DNA from: Anaeromassilibacillus sp. An172
Lineage (GTDB): Bacteria > Bacillota > Clostridia > Oscillospirales > Acutalibacteraceae
Reading direction: 5' to 3'
Assembly: GCF_002160515.1 (NCBI RefSeq)
Contig: NZ_NFKS01000024.1
Location: 1-50,100, forward strand
Length of the DNA: 50,100 nt
Below, piece by piece: positions 8,721 to 17,593 of this stretch; position 1 is the first letter of the stretch; every line of letters begins with the position of its first letter. The position numbers were made by a program, and so were the translations under genes. Under the pieces are notes generated by a model. That model saw only the letters and a list, made by a program, of their open reading frames with translations. It was not told where the DNA came from and searched no databases.

Positions 8721-9593
8721 GTGACTGAGTATTTATCATTGATAGAAAATAAATTACAGGAATATTTGCCGTCAAAGGACTGCACAGAAGGCGTTTTGAT
8801 GGAATCTATGGATTACAGCCTTAAAGCAGGCGGAAAAAGGGTAAGACCCTGTCTTGCTTTGGAATTTTGCAAAGCCTGCGGAGAAAATCCGGAAAAGGCT
8901 GTTCCTTTTGCCTGCGGTGTGGAGATGATTCATACCTATTCACTTATCCATGACGACCTTCCGGATATGGACAACGACGACATGAGAAGAGGAAAGCTGT
9001 CAAACCACATAGTTTACGGTGTAAGCACTGCAATTATCGCCGGAGACGCTTTGCAGAGCCTTGCTTTTGAAACAGTTTTGTCAGAGGAAGCGGAGAAGAT
9101 CTGTGGAAGTCATGCATGCGTAAAGGCTGCAAGAACTCTTGCTAATTACTGCGGAGCCGTGGGAATGTGCGGCGGTCAGATGATAGATATACTCTATGAA
9201 GAGAAAAAAGCCGGAATAGAGATACTCAGGGAAATGGACGAGAAGAAAACAGGTGCGCTTATAAAAGCTGCCTGTGAGATGGGCTGTATTGCCGCCGGAG
9301 CCGACGAGGAAACAATAGCCCTTGCAAGGGAATACGGCGACAATATAGGACTTGCTTTCCAGATAGTTGACGATATGCTGGATGTGATTTCAACTTCCCA
9401 GGAACTTGGAAAGCCTATCGGGAGCGACAAGGAAAACGATAAATCCACATATGTGTCCCTTTTGGGTATAGAAAAATGCAGAGAACTTGCAAAGGAAGCC
9501 ACAGATAAGGCGGTAAAGGCTCTCGACGGATTTAAAGGCGATACAAAAGAGCTTAAAGATTTTGCATACAGTCTGCTTAACAGAACTAACTAA
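8721..9593 (+). CDS. ispA: Polyprenyl (farnesyl/geranyl) diphosphate synthase
   Basis: A class I trans-prenyltransferase that condenses IPP with allylic diphosphates, normally to farnesyl diphosphate. The 290 residues carry the first aspartate-rich motif DDLPDMDNDDMRRG, the upstream LKAGGKRVRP substrate loop, a GGQMIDI motif and the second motif QIVDDMLDV. It uses a GTG start behind GCGGGGA. The xseB-ispA-dxs order is common and links it to the DXP isoprenoid route encoded next door. Confidence 0.94.
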   Translation: MTEYLSLIENKLQEYLPSKDCTEGVLMESMDYSLKAGGKRVRPCLALEFCKACGENPEKAVPFACGVEMIHTYSLIHDDLPDMDNDDMRRGKLSNHIVYGVSTAIIAGDALQSLAFETVLSEEAEKICGSHACVKAARTLANYCGAVGMCGGQMIDILYEEKKAGIEILREMDEKKTGALIKAACEMGCIAAGADEETIALAREYGDNIGLAFQIVDDMLDVISTSQELGKPIGSDKENDKSTYVSLLGIEKCRELAKEATDKAVKALDGFKGDTKELKDFAYSLLNRTN

Positions 9594-9597
9594 AATC

Positions 9598-9626
9598 TTG
9601 CCTGAAAAGGAAAAATCTGTTATAAT
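9598..9626 (+). promoter_or_regulatory. dxs promoter
   Basis: TTGCCT, a 17-base spacer and a perfect TATAAT lie in the ispA-dxs gap; the -35 begins just after the ispA stop. This suggests dxs has its own sigma-A promoter. Confidence 0.65.
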
Positions 9627-9696
9627 GAACTTTTACAGAGAAATTGCCGCAAAATATAGGCGGTGATTCATTCTGATATTAAGTGAGGAAAAGACC

Positions 9697-11568
9697 ATGA
9701 AATCATATGAAATTCTAAATGGTATCACCTCTCCACAGGACCTTAAAAACCTCGATGACAAACAGCTTACCCGGCTTTGTGAAGAGATACGTGAAAAGCT
9801 TATTGAAACCGTATCTGTAAACGGCGGTCATCTTTCTCCTAATCTGGGAGTAGTGGAGCTTACAGTGATGCTTCACTATGTTTTTGATTCACCGAAGGAC
9901 AGTATTATATGGGATGTAGGCCATCAAAGCTATACCCATAAAATTCTGACCGGTCGATTGGGACAGATTGACACAATAAGAACAGAAAACGGACTTTCAG
10001 GCTTTCCTAAAAGAAGCGAAAGCAAGCACGACGCTTTTAATGTAGGTCACAGCAGTACGTCTATATCTGCCGCTTATGGAATTGCTCAGGCGAAGAGCCT
10101 TTTGGGCGATAACAGCTATACAATAGCGGTAATAGGAGACGGGTCTTTGACAGGTGGACTTGCCTACGAGGGCTTAAACAATGCAGGCAGATTTAACAGA
10201 AACTTTATCGTCATCCTCAACGATAACAAAATGTCAATTTCTCATAACGTGGGTGCCATAGCCAGATATCTCAGCAATATGAGAATACAGCCATGGTATC
10301 TGAGGGTGAAGAAATATATTGAAGGCGGACTTTCACATTTTTCTGTTGTGGGAGGCTACCTGAAAAAACACCTGCAAAAGAGCAAATCAAAGTTAAAACG
10401 ACTTATTTATAAGGATACATTTTTTGACAGCATGGGCTTTACCTATTACGGTCCCGTTGACGGACACGATATGGACGAGCTAAAAAAAGCTTTGCAGGCG
10501 GCAAAAAGAATGACCTCTCCTGTGCTTTTGCATGTTGTTACTAAAAAGGGTAAAGGCTATCAGTATGCAGAAAATGACCCGAAGAACTTCCATGGTATAG
10601 GAAGCTTTGATGTTGAAACAGGAGAGCCTTTGTCAAGTGGAGTTGGATTTTCCGATGTATTCGGGGATTATTTGACAGATGCGGCAAAAGAGGACAGAAC
10701 AATCTGCGCAATAACTGCCGCAATGAAATCAGGAACAGGACTTAATAACTTTGCACAGACCTATAAAAACAGATTTTTTGATGTGGGTATTGCAGAGGAA
10801 CATGCGGTGACTTTTGCCTGCGGACTTGCTTCAAAGGGCATGATGCCGGTATTTTCCGTGTACTCCACATTTTTACAAAGAAGCTATGACCAGATACTTC
10901 ACGATGCCGCAGCTCAGCAGCTCCATATAGTTTTGGCTATAGACAGAGCAGGAGTTGTAGGCGAGGACGGAGAAACCCACCAGGGAGTATTCGACGTAAG
11001 CCTTCTCAATTCAGTGCCGGGAGCAACAATATATTCTCCCTGCTATTTTGAGGGACTTGGCCTTTCTCTGAACAGGGCAATGTACTATGATATGGGTGTT
11101 GCGGCTGTAAGATATCCAAGAGGCGGAGAGCTTTACCGTCCAAAGGATTTAGTGGATGTAAATGAAGATTACAACATTTATGGCGACGAAAACAGCGAAG
11201 TTTTGCTTATTGCATACGGAAGAGAATTTTCAAATGTCTGTCTTGCAAAAGAAGCTTTAAAGAAAAATCACAATAAAGACGTATGTATTTTGAAGCTTTG
11301 CAGAATTAAGCCGATAAATCCGGAAGCTATTGAGTTCGCTGTGAAATTTAAAAAGATTGCTTTCTTTGAAGAGGGAATTTTAAGCGGCGGTATAGCCGAA
11401 ACATTCCTTTCAAATCTTGAAAGCAGAGACTATAAAGGTGAATATATAATCCGTGCCATTGAAGATGAATTTGTTCCTCACGGAAAAGTAAACTCCTTGC
11501 TTTGCCGTCTGGGACTTGACAGCCAGTCTGTTGAAAAACTTGTAATGGACAGATTTTTTAATAATTAA
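9697..11568 (+). CDS. dxs: 1-deoxy-D-xylulose-5-phosphate synthase
   Basis: Thiamine diphosphate enzyme joining pyruvate and glyceraldehyde 3-phosphate, the entry step of the MEP isoprenoid pathway. The 623 residues show the ThDP motif GDGSLTGGLAYEGLNNAG, DVGHQSYTHKILTGR, the central VDGHDMDEL, FDVGIAEEHAVTFACGLA with the catalytic Glu, and DRAGVVGEDGETHQG. GTGAGGAAAAG precedes the ATG. It supplies precursors for the neighbouring prenyltransferase. Confidence 0.97.
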   Translation: MKSYEILNGITSPQDLKNLDDKQLTRLCEEIREKLIETVSVNGGHLSPNLGVVELTVMLHYVFDSPKDSIIWDVGHQSYTHKILTGRLGQIDTIRTENGLSGFPKRSESKHDAFNVGHSSTSISAAYGIAQAKSLLGDNSYTIAVIGDGSLTGGLAYEGLNNAGRFNRNFIVILNDNKMSISHNVGAIARYLSNMRIQPWYLRVKKYIEGGLSHFSVVGGYLKKHLQKSKSKLKRLIYKDTFFDSMGFTYYGPVDGHDMDELKKALQAAKRMTSPVLLHVVTKKGKGYQYAENDPKNFHGIGSFDVETGEPLSSGVGFSDVFGDYLTDAAKEDRTICAITAAMKSGTGLNNFAQTYKNRFFDVGIAEEHAVTFACGLASKGMMPVFSVYSTFLQRSYDQILHDAAAQQLHIVLAIDRAGVVGEDGETHQGVFDVSLLNSVPGATIYSPCYFEGLGLSLNRAMYYDMGVAAVRYPRGGELYRPKDLVDVNEDYNIYGDENSEVLLIAYGREFSNVCLAKEALKKNHNKDVCILKLCRIKPINPEAIEFAVKFKKIAFFEEGILSGGIAETFLSNLESRDYKGEYIIRAIEDEFVPHGKVNSLLCRLGLDSQSVEKLVMDRFFNN

Positions 11569-11614
11569 AATTCTGATATAGAAAATGCCGGAATAAAGGA
11601 AGTAAAAAAAGGGT

Positions 11615-12415
11615 ATGAAAAAAAGACTTGATATTCTCGTATGTGAGAAGGGCTTGGCTGAAAGCCGTGAAAAGGCGAAAGCCGTAATCATGGCGGGACA
11701 GATATATGTTGACAATCAAAAGGCCGATAAATGCGGCGATACTTACGATGAAAATGCAAGTATCGAGCTTAGAGGTCAGACACTTAAATATGTAAGCCGT
11801 GGAGGTTTAAAGCTTGAAAAAGCCATGGAGCAGTTCGACCTTGACCTCAGCGGAAAAATATGTATGGATATCGGAGCTTCTACCGGCGGATTTACCGACT
11901 GTATGCTTCAAAACGGAGCGGTAAAAGTCTATTCAGTGGATGTGGGCTATGGTCAGCTTGCCTGGAAGCTTCGCAATGATGAAAGAGTAGTAAACCTTGA
12001 GAGAACCAACATGAGAAAGGTCACAAGGGAAGAGGTTCCCGATGTTATTGACTTTTTTTCCATGGATGTATCATTTATTTCAATAAAGCTTTTGCTTCCT
12101 GTTGCACGTGAGCTTATGGGAGAAAACGCCGAGGCGGTTTGTCTTATTAAGCCACAGTTTGAAGCGGGAAAAGGTAAGGTAGGAAAAAAAGGCGTTGTAA
12201 GAGACAGCAAGGTTCATGTGGAGGTTGTGAAAGATATCTACGACTTTTGTCTTAACAATGGATTTGATGTGCTGCACACTGATTTTTCACCTATTAAAGG
12301 GCCTCAGGGCAACATTGAATACCTTATACACATAAGAAAAAGTGAGGATCCTCAGGATTTTGCAAAGACAAATGCGGAAGAACTGGTGGAGATTTCACAC
12401 AAAAGTCTTGATTGA
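11615..12415 (+). CDS. tlyA: TlyA family rRNA (cytidine-2'-O)-methyltransferase
   Basis: An N-terminal S4 RNA-binding domain (KKRLDILVCEKGLAESREKAKAVIMAGQIYV, about 1-60) joins an FtsJ-like Rossmann methyltransferase with the SAM motif MDIGASTGGFTDCMLQNGA (about residue 87) and IKPQFEAGKGKVGKKGVVRD. TlyA proteins methylate ribosomal RNA in mycobacteria; the 'hemolysin' label of the family is historical. It forms the conserved tlyA-nadK-argR-recN set. The nadK reading frame begins immediately at its end. Confidence 0.93.
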   Translation: MKKRLDILVCEKGLAESREKAKAVIMAGQIYVDNQKADKCGDTYDENASIELRGQTLKYVSRGGLKLEKAMEQFDLDLSGKICMDIGASTGGFTDCMLQNGAVKVYSVDVGYGQLAWKLRNDERVVNLERTNMRKVTREEVPDVIDFFSMDVSFISIKLLLPVARELMGENAEAVCLIKPQFEAGKGKVGKKGVVRDSKVHVEVVKDIYDFCLNNGFDVLHTDFSPIKGPQGNIEYLIHIRKSEDPQDFAKTNAEELVEISHKSLD

Positions 12416-12441
12416 ATTTATCAAACCAAAGGAAGAATAAG

Positions 12442-13314
12442 ATGAAACTGGCTCTTGTAGTAAACGATAAAAAAATTGAAGCGGTAAAATGCGCTGCCCG
12501 AATAATCAAAATGTTTTCTGATGACGGTGTTGAGGTAGGTATGAACCGTCAAAATGCGAAAACAATGGAAAGTATTGACCCGCAGCTTGCGGCGAATGTT
12601 GAGTGTTTTGAAAATCACAGCTTGCTTGCCGGATGGTGCGACTTTGCGGTCACTGTTGGAGGAGACGGAACCATAATACATATGGCAAAGCACGCCGCTC
12701 TGGCAGGAAAACCTATTGTGGGCGTAAATGTGGGCAGAGTGGGTTTTGCCGCCGAGCTTGAAACCTACGAGATTTCAGAACTTAAAAAAATAATTGTATC
12801 CGATTATAATACAGAGAAAAGGATGCTCCTTGATGTATGCGTGAAAAAAGGTGACCGTGAAAAGACTTTTATCGCAGTAAACGATGCGGTTATCTCAAGA
12901 GAGGGTCTTTCAAGGATAATAGATATGGAAGTTTCCTTAAACGGAGAAAACTTCTGCTGCTACAGAGGCGACGGAGTGTTGTTTTCAACTCCTACAGGTT
13001 CCACGGCTTATTCACTTTCTGCCGGAGGGCCTATAGTTGACCCAAATATGAGCTGTCTGATAATGACGCCTCTGTGTCCGTACTCTCTGTTTTCAAGGTC
13101 TGTGGTGTTGTCAGACAAAGCGCAGCTCTCAATAAAAGTACATTCCCCCGACAACAGCACCGGTTTTTTAACCATTGACGGACAGGAATCTGAAGAAATT
13201 TTAGACGATGATATAATAACGGTGAAATGTTCAAGTGTGTATCTGTCCATGATACACCTGAAAGATAAAAATTTTTACAGGCTTTTAAAAGAGAAACTGC
13301 CCAGGAGTGAATAA
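12442..13314 (+). CDS. nadK: NAD kinase
   Basis: ATP-dependent phosphorylation of NAD to NADP. The GGDGT nucleotide motif appears as VTVGGDGTIIHMAKHAA, followed by the conserved NVGRVGFAAELE, FIAVNDAVISR and GDGVLFSTPTGSTAYSLSAGGPIVDP blocks. ATG 12442, behind AAGGAAG, gives 290 residues and is preferred to the longer frame from TTG 12412 that overlaps tlyA. Probably cotranscribed with tlyA, argR and recN. Confidence 0.95.
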   Translation: MKLALVVNDKKIEAVKCAARIIKMFSDDGVEVGMNRQNAKTMESIDPQLAANVECFENHSLLAGWCDFAVTVGGDGTIIHMAKHAALAGKPIVGVNVGRVGFAAELETYEISELKKIIVSDYNTEKRMLLDVCVKKGDREKTFIAVNDAVISREGLSRIIDMEVSLNGENFCCYRGDGVLFSTPTGSTAYSLSAGGPIVDPNMSCLIMTPLCPYSLFSRSVVLSDKAQLSIKVHSPDNSTGFLTIDGQESEEILDDDIITVKCSSVYLSMIHLKDKNFYRLLKEKLPRSE

Positions 13315-13316
13315 CA

Positions 13317-13766
13317 ATGAAAAACAGACGACATGAAAGGATACTAAAGCTTATAAACGAACATTCCATTGAAACCCAGGAAGAACTGCTGAAATATTTG
13401 CGCAGCAGTGGTTTTGATGTAACACAAGCCACGGTTTCAAGGGATATAAAAGAGCTTAGACTTTTAAAGACCATGACCCACGACGGCAGGTATAAATATA
13501 CCGCCGGCGTTTCAAATATTGTGGATATAAAAAATAATTTTCAAAGTCTATTTGGAAATTCCGTCACCAGCGTGGACTATGCCGGAAACCTTGTTGTTAT
13601 AAAGACATCAACAGGTATGGCGCAGGCGGTGTGCGTTGGATTTGATACAATGAAGTTTGATTCCATTTTGGGAAGCATTGCCGGCGATGACACAATTTTT
13701 GTTGCCTGCCGTTCAAACGAAGCGGCTCAAAGCTTGGCGGCGGAACTTAAAAAATATAACGGCTGA
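13317..13766 (+). CDS. argR: Arginine repressor ArgR/AhrC
   Basis: A 149-residue arginine-responsive repressor. The N-terminal winged helix has ETQEELLKYLRSSGFDVTQATVSRDIKELRL, with the SR recognition-helix motif; the C-terminal hexamer/arginine domain ends with FDSILGSIAGDDTIFVACRS. Two bases separate it from nadK and AGGAGTGA serves as its ribosome site. argR-recN linkage is conserved in Firmicutes and does not imply that recN is arginine regulated. Confidence 0.95.
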   Translation: MKNRRHERILKLINEHSIETQEELLKYLRSSGFDVTQATVSRDIKELRLLKTMTHDGRYKYTAGVSNIVDIKNNFQSLFGNSVTSVDYAGNLVVIKTSTGMAQAVCVGFDTMKFDSILGSIAGDDTIFVACRSNEAAQSLAAELKKYNG

Positions 13767-13796
13767 GGATAAAATCCATAGCAGGAGTGATTTATC

Positions 13797-15461
13797 GTGC
13801 TTGACACATTATATATCGAAAACATTGCGGTTATAGAAAAGACCGCAATCGAGTTTGAAAAAGGCTTTAATATAATGACCGGTGAAACCGGAGCGGGAAA
13901 AAGTATCGTTATTGATTCCATAAACTGCGTAATAGGCGGCAGAGCCTCCAAAGATTTGATACGCACAGGATGTCAAAAGGGAGTTGTCTCCGGCGAGTTT
14001 TCTCAGGTTCCAAAAGAATGTGAGGAAATGCTCAATGAGTACGGTTTCAGCTGTGACGAAGAGCTTATAATAACACGTGAAATACTTTCAAGCGGCAGAA
14101 GTACTTGCCGTATAAACGGTATGCCGGCTCCTTTGTCTGTATTGAAAGCCATATCTCCTTTTTTGATAAACATACACGGTCAGCACGAAAGCTACGAGCT
14201 TATGAGCGACAGCAGACATTTGGGTTACCTTGATTCAATGGGTGATTACCAAGAACTGCTGAAACAGTATAAAGAAGAATTTGATAAATATAAAGAGTAT
14301 AAAAGAATACTTGAGGAGAATGTGACTGACGAAGCCCAGCGAATGAGGGAGACGGACATTCTCACATATCAGGTTGAGGAGCTGAGAAACGCTCAGCTCA
14401 GAATAGGGGAATTTGACGAGCTTACAGCGGAAAAAATTAAGCTTAGCAACAGCGAAAAAATAAGGGACGCTTTGGCTGACTCAAAAATGATGCTTGACGG
14501 CAGAGATTTTAAAGGAGCCTGCGAGCTTGCAGACGAAGCTTCTTCACAGCTTTCCGTAGTCAGCGGCTACATGCCGGAGGCTGAAAAGCTTTCCTCAAGA
14601 CTTACGGACGTTTATTACGAATTGAGGAGCATTTCCGAGGATATAGAAGCTCTTATAGATGACGCAGATATTGACCCCTACAGATTAAATGAAATTGAAG
14701 AAAGATTGGACCTGCTTTACAGGCTCAGAAGAAAATACGGAGAAAGCGAAGAAGAAATGATTGCTTTTCTGGAAAAGTCGGAAGAAAGGCTTTTCCAGCT
14801 GGAAAATTTTGAAAACACCAGAAAAGAAGCTCAGAAAAATTATGATATAGCCCTTGAAAAGGTTACCAAAACAGCGGAAAAGCTCACAGAAAAGAGAATA
14901 GCAGCCGGTAAAATTTTCAAGGAAGAGGTGGAAAAAGAGCTTGCCTTTTTGAATATGAAAGGCGTAAGAATAGAGGTTTCAGTGGAGAAAGTTCCCCTCA
15001 ATGATAAGGGCTGGGATAAGGTTGAATTTTTGATATCCTCAAACCCGGGTGAACCGCCGAAGCCGGTTTCAAAGATTGCCTCAGGCGGCGAGCTTTCAAG
15101 AATGATGCTGGCGATAAAAACCGTACTTTCAAAGAACGATATCACCGGCACATTGATATTTGACGAGGTTGACACAGGTATTTCCGGTTCCGCTTCCCAG
15201 AAAGTCGGCATGAAGCTGAAACAGGTTTCAAAAAACAGACAGGTTATCTGTGTTACTCACCAGCCTCAGATTGCCGCCCTTGCAGACATACATTTCCTTA
15301 TCAAAAAGTCAACAGACGGCGAAAGAACATATACTGAGGTTACAAAGCTGGACGATGAAAACCGCATAAAATCCCTTGCCGCACTAATCGGAGGTGCTGA
15401 AGTAGGCGGAACGGCATTGGAACACGCTAAAAAACTTATTGAAGAAGGCAAAAATTTGTAA
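13797..15461 (+). CDS. recN: DNA repair protein RecN
   Basis: SMC-like ATPase of double-strand break repair. Walker A GETGAGKSIVIDSI near the N-terminus, long coiled-coil arms in the middle (about residues 150-370), then the ABC signature KIASGGELSRMMLAIK and Walker B LIFDEVDTGISGSASQKVG. 554 residues is family length. It starts with GTG preceded by GCAGGAGTGAT. Confidence 0.96.
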   Translation: MLDTLYIENIAVIEKTAIEFEKGFNIMTGETGAGKSIVIDSINCVIGGRASKDLIRTGCQKGVVSGEFSQVPKECEEMLNEYGFSCDEELIITREILSSGRSTCRINGMPAPLSVLKAISPFLINIHGQHESYELMSDSRHLGYLDSMGDYQELLKQYKEEFDKYKEYKRILEENVTDEAQRMRETDILTYQVEELRNAQLRIGEFDELTAEKIKLSNSEKIRDALADSKMMLDGRDFKGACELADEASSQLSVVSGYMPEAEKLSSRLTDVYYELRSISEDIEALIDDADIDPYRLNEIEERLDLLYRLRRKYGESEEEMIAFLEKSEERLFQLENFENTRKEAQKNYDIALEKVTKTAEKLTEKRIAAGKIFKEEVEKELAFLNMKGVRIEVSVEKVPLNDKGWDKVEFLISSNPGEPPKPVSKIASGGELSRMMLAIKTVLSKNDITGTLIFDEVDTGISGSASQKVGMKLKQVSKNRQVICVTHQPQIAALADIHFLIKKSTDGERTYTEVTKLDDENRIKSLAALIGGAEVGGTALEHAKKLIEEGKNL

Positions 15462-15468
15462 ATTTGTT

Positions 15469-15497
15469 TTGACAAACGTGTGAAAAAAGAATAAAAT
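15469..15497 (+). promoter_or_regulatory. recJ promoter
   Basis: A consensus TTGACA, exactly 17 bases, then TAAAAT, in the 74-base gap between recN and recJ. It is among the clearest sigma-A promoters in the window. Confidence 0.75.
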
Positions 15498-15535
15498 AGA
15501 TATATTATACATTTAGATTTTCAGGAGGTGTCCAC

Positions 15536-17593
15536 ATGAAAAACTGGCTTGTTGCAAGTGCAGACAGAAAGGCGGCAGAAATGCTGTCTGCTCAGTGCGG
15601 ACTGCCTCCTTTTATTGTTTATATTCTCATGATAAGAGGCTTCAATACAAAGGAAAGCATCATGGAATTTTTATCAGATGATACGGGGTTTGAAAATCCC
15701 TTTGACGCAGTGGATATGGATAAAGCTGTGGAGCGAATCAACAGGGCCTTGGATAACTATGAGAAAATATGTGTTTACGGTGATTACGACGCAGACGGAG
15801 TGTCCTCCACTGCGTTGCTTTGCACTTATCTGGAAACAGTAGGAGCCGACGTTTTCTACTATATACCCTCAAGGGAAAACGAAGGCTATGGAATGAACGA
15901 CGATGCAGTAAGAAAAATACATGAAAAAGGCGCAGACCTTATAATAACCGTGGATAACGGAATTGCCGCCCATAAGCAGGTGGACTTGGCAAATGAGCTG
16001 GGCATGGATGTGGTCATTACCGACCACCATAAGCCTGTCTCAGAGGAAATGCCAAATGCTGTAGCTGTGGTAGATTTGCACAGAACAGACTGTCCCTCAA
16101 AGTTTAAAGAACTGTCCGGAGTGGGTGTTGTCTTAAAATTGATTTTTGCAATGGAACAGGGACAGATGGACAAAGAAGAAATACTGGACAACTACTGTGA
16201 CATTGCCGCAATAGGAACAATAGGGGATATAGTTCCCTTGAGAGGCGAAAACAGAACCATCGTAAAACACGGATTGAATTTGATTAGAAATTCTCAGCGT
16301 TACGGAATTAACGCACTTATAGAAGCTTCCTCACTTTCAGGAAAAAAGATTACTGCCGGAAGTCTTGCTTTTTCGGTTGTTCCCAGAATAAATGCCGGAG
16401 GCAGACTGGGCGAGTCCTTTGAAACAGTAAATCTATTGATGACTGATGACATGCAGGAAGCCGAAGAAATAGCAAAAGAGCTTTCTCAGGACAACAACAA
16501 ACGACAGTCTATTGAGAAAGAAATTATAGATGAAATACTTAAAGAACAGGAAAAAAGACCGGGAATTTTTGCAATGCCGGTTATAGTGGTTGAGTCCGAC
16601 AATTGGCATCAGGGAGTTATCGGAATTGCGGCGGCGAGAATAAAAGAGCTTTTCGGAAAGCCCGTGATTGTTATAACCTTTGAAGGTGATACGGGCAAGG
16701 GTTCGGGAAGAAGTGTTGCCGGATTTTCACTGTGTGACGCTGTATTTGCATGCAGTGAATATCTTACCCACTGCGGAGGTCATCCAATGGCTGTAGGCTT
16801 GGGTATTAAGAGAGAACAGGTTGAAAATTTCAGAGAGGCCATAAACCAATATGCTTTAAGCCTTGATGAAATGCCTATGGACACTTTGAACATTGACTGC
16901 AAGCTTAATCCTGCCGGAATAAACGTAAACTTTATAAGACAGCTGCAAGTTTTGGAGCCATACGGTGCAGGTAACCCAACACCGGTGTTTGGTCTTTATT
17001 CCATGAGAATTGTGGATGTAAAATCACTTTCGGAAAACAAGCATCTTAGAATAACGGCAGAAAAGAACGGCACAAGAGTAAATATAATGAAATTCTTTAC
17101 AGCTAAAGAGGATTTTCCTTTTAAAAGAGGAGATGTTGCCGACTTCGCCGTTAAGCTTGATATAAGCGAATTTTCCGGAGGGAGCGTTTCAATAATAGCT
17201 GTAGATGTAAGACCTGAAAATCTTGATTACAGCGAGCTTATTAAATCTTACAGAATATATGAAAATTTCGTGGCCTCACAAAAGGCTGATGACAATACAT
17301 TTAGCTATTTAATGCCCACAAGGGAAGAGTTTGCTAAGGTATACAGATATATAAGGGAAGCAGGAGGTGTTTTCGGAGGAAAGGAAATATTGTACTGCGG
17401 ACTTGGAAAATGCATAACTTTCGGAAAGCTTTGTCTGATTCTTGACGTGATGAAAGAGCTTAATCTTATCAGCATTGAAAGAAGCGATAAATCTGAAAGG
17501 ATTTATCTTAACAGTATACAAGGAAAAGTGAATTTATCGGATTCCCTTTCCATCAAAAGATTATCGGAGGTGCGTAGTGATGGGTGGACTTAA
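15536..17593 (+). CDS. recJ: Single-stranded-DNA-specific exonuclease RecJ
   Basis: A 5'-3' ssDNA exonuclease of the DHH superfamily used in recombination and mismatch repair. Catalytic motifs: VYGDYDADGVSSTALL, ITVDNG, ITDHHKP and the downstream DHHA1 motif HCGGHPMAVGLG. The 685 residues include a long C-terminal extension after the OB region (about 570 on), common in Firmicutes. AGGAGGTG precedes the ATG. The 3' end overlaps the rel start by some 14-17 bases. Confidence 0.95.
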   Translation: MKNWLVASADRKAAEMLSAQCGLPPFIVYILMIRGFNTKESIMEFLSDDTGFENPFDAVDMDKAVERINRALDNYEKICVYGDYDADGVSSTALLCTYLETVGADVFYYIPSRENEGYGMNDDAVRKIHEKGADLIITVDNGIAAHKQVDLANELGMDVVITDHHKPVSEEMPNAVAVVDLHRTDCPSKFKELSGVGVVLKLIFAMEQGQMDKEEILDNYCDIAAIGTIGDIVPLRGENRTIVKHGLNLIRNSQRYGINALIEASSLSGKKITAGSLAFSVVPRINAGGRLGESFETVNLLMTDDMQEAEEIAKELSQDNNKRQSIEKEIIDEILKEQEKRPGIFAMPVIVVESDNWHQGVIGIAAARIKELFGKPVIVITFEGDTGKGSGRSVAGFSLCDAVFACSEYLTHCGGHPMAVGLGIKREQVENFREAINQYALSLDEMPMDTLNIDCKLNPAGINVNFIRQLQVLEPYGAGNPTPVFGLYSMRIVDVKSLSENKHLRITAEKNGTRVNIMKFFTAKEDFPFKRGDVADFAVKLDISEFSGGSVSIIAVDVRPENLDYSELIKSYRIYENFVASQKADDNTFSYLMPTREEFAKVYRYIREAGGVFGGKEILYCGLGKCITFGKLCLILDVMKELNLISIERSDKSERIYLNSIQGKVNLSDSLSIKRLSEVRSDGWT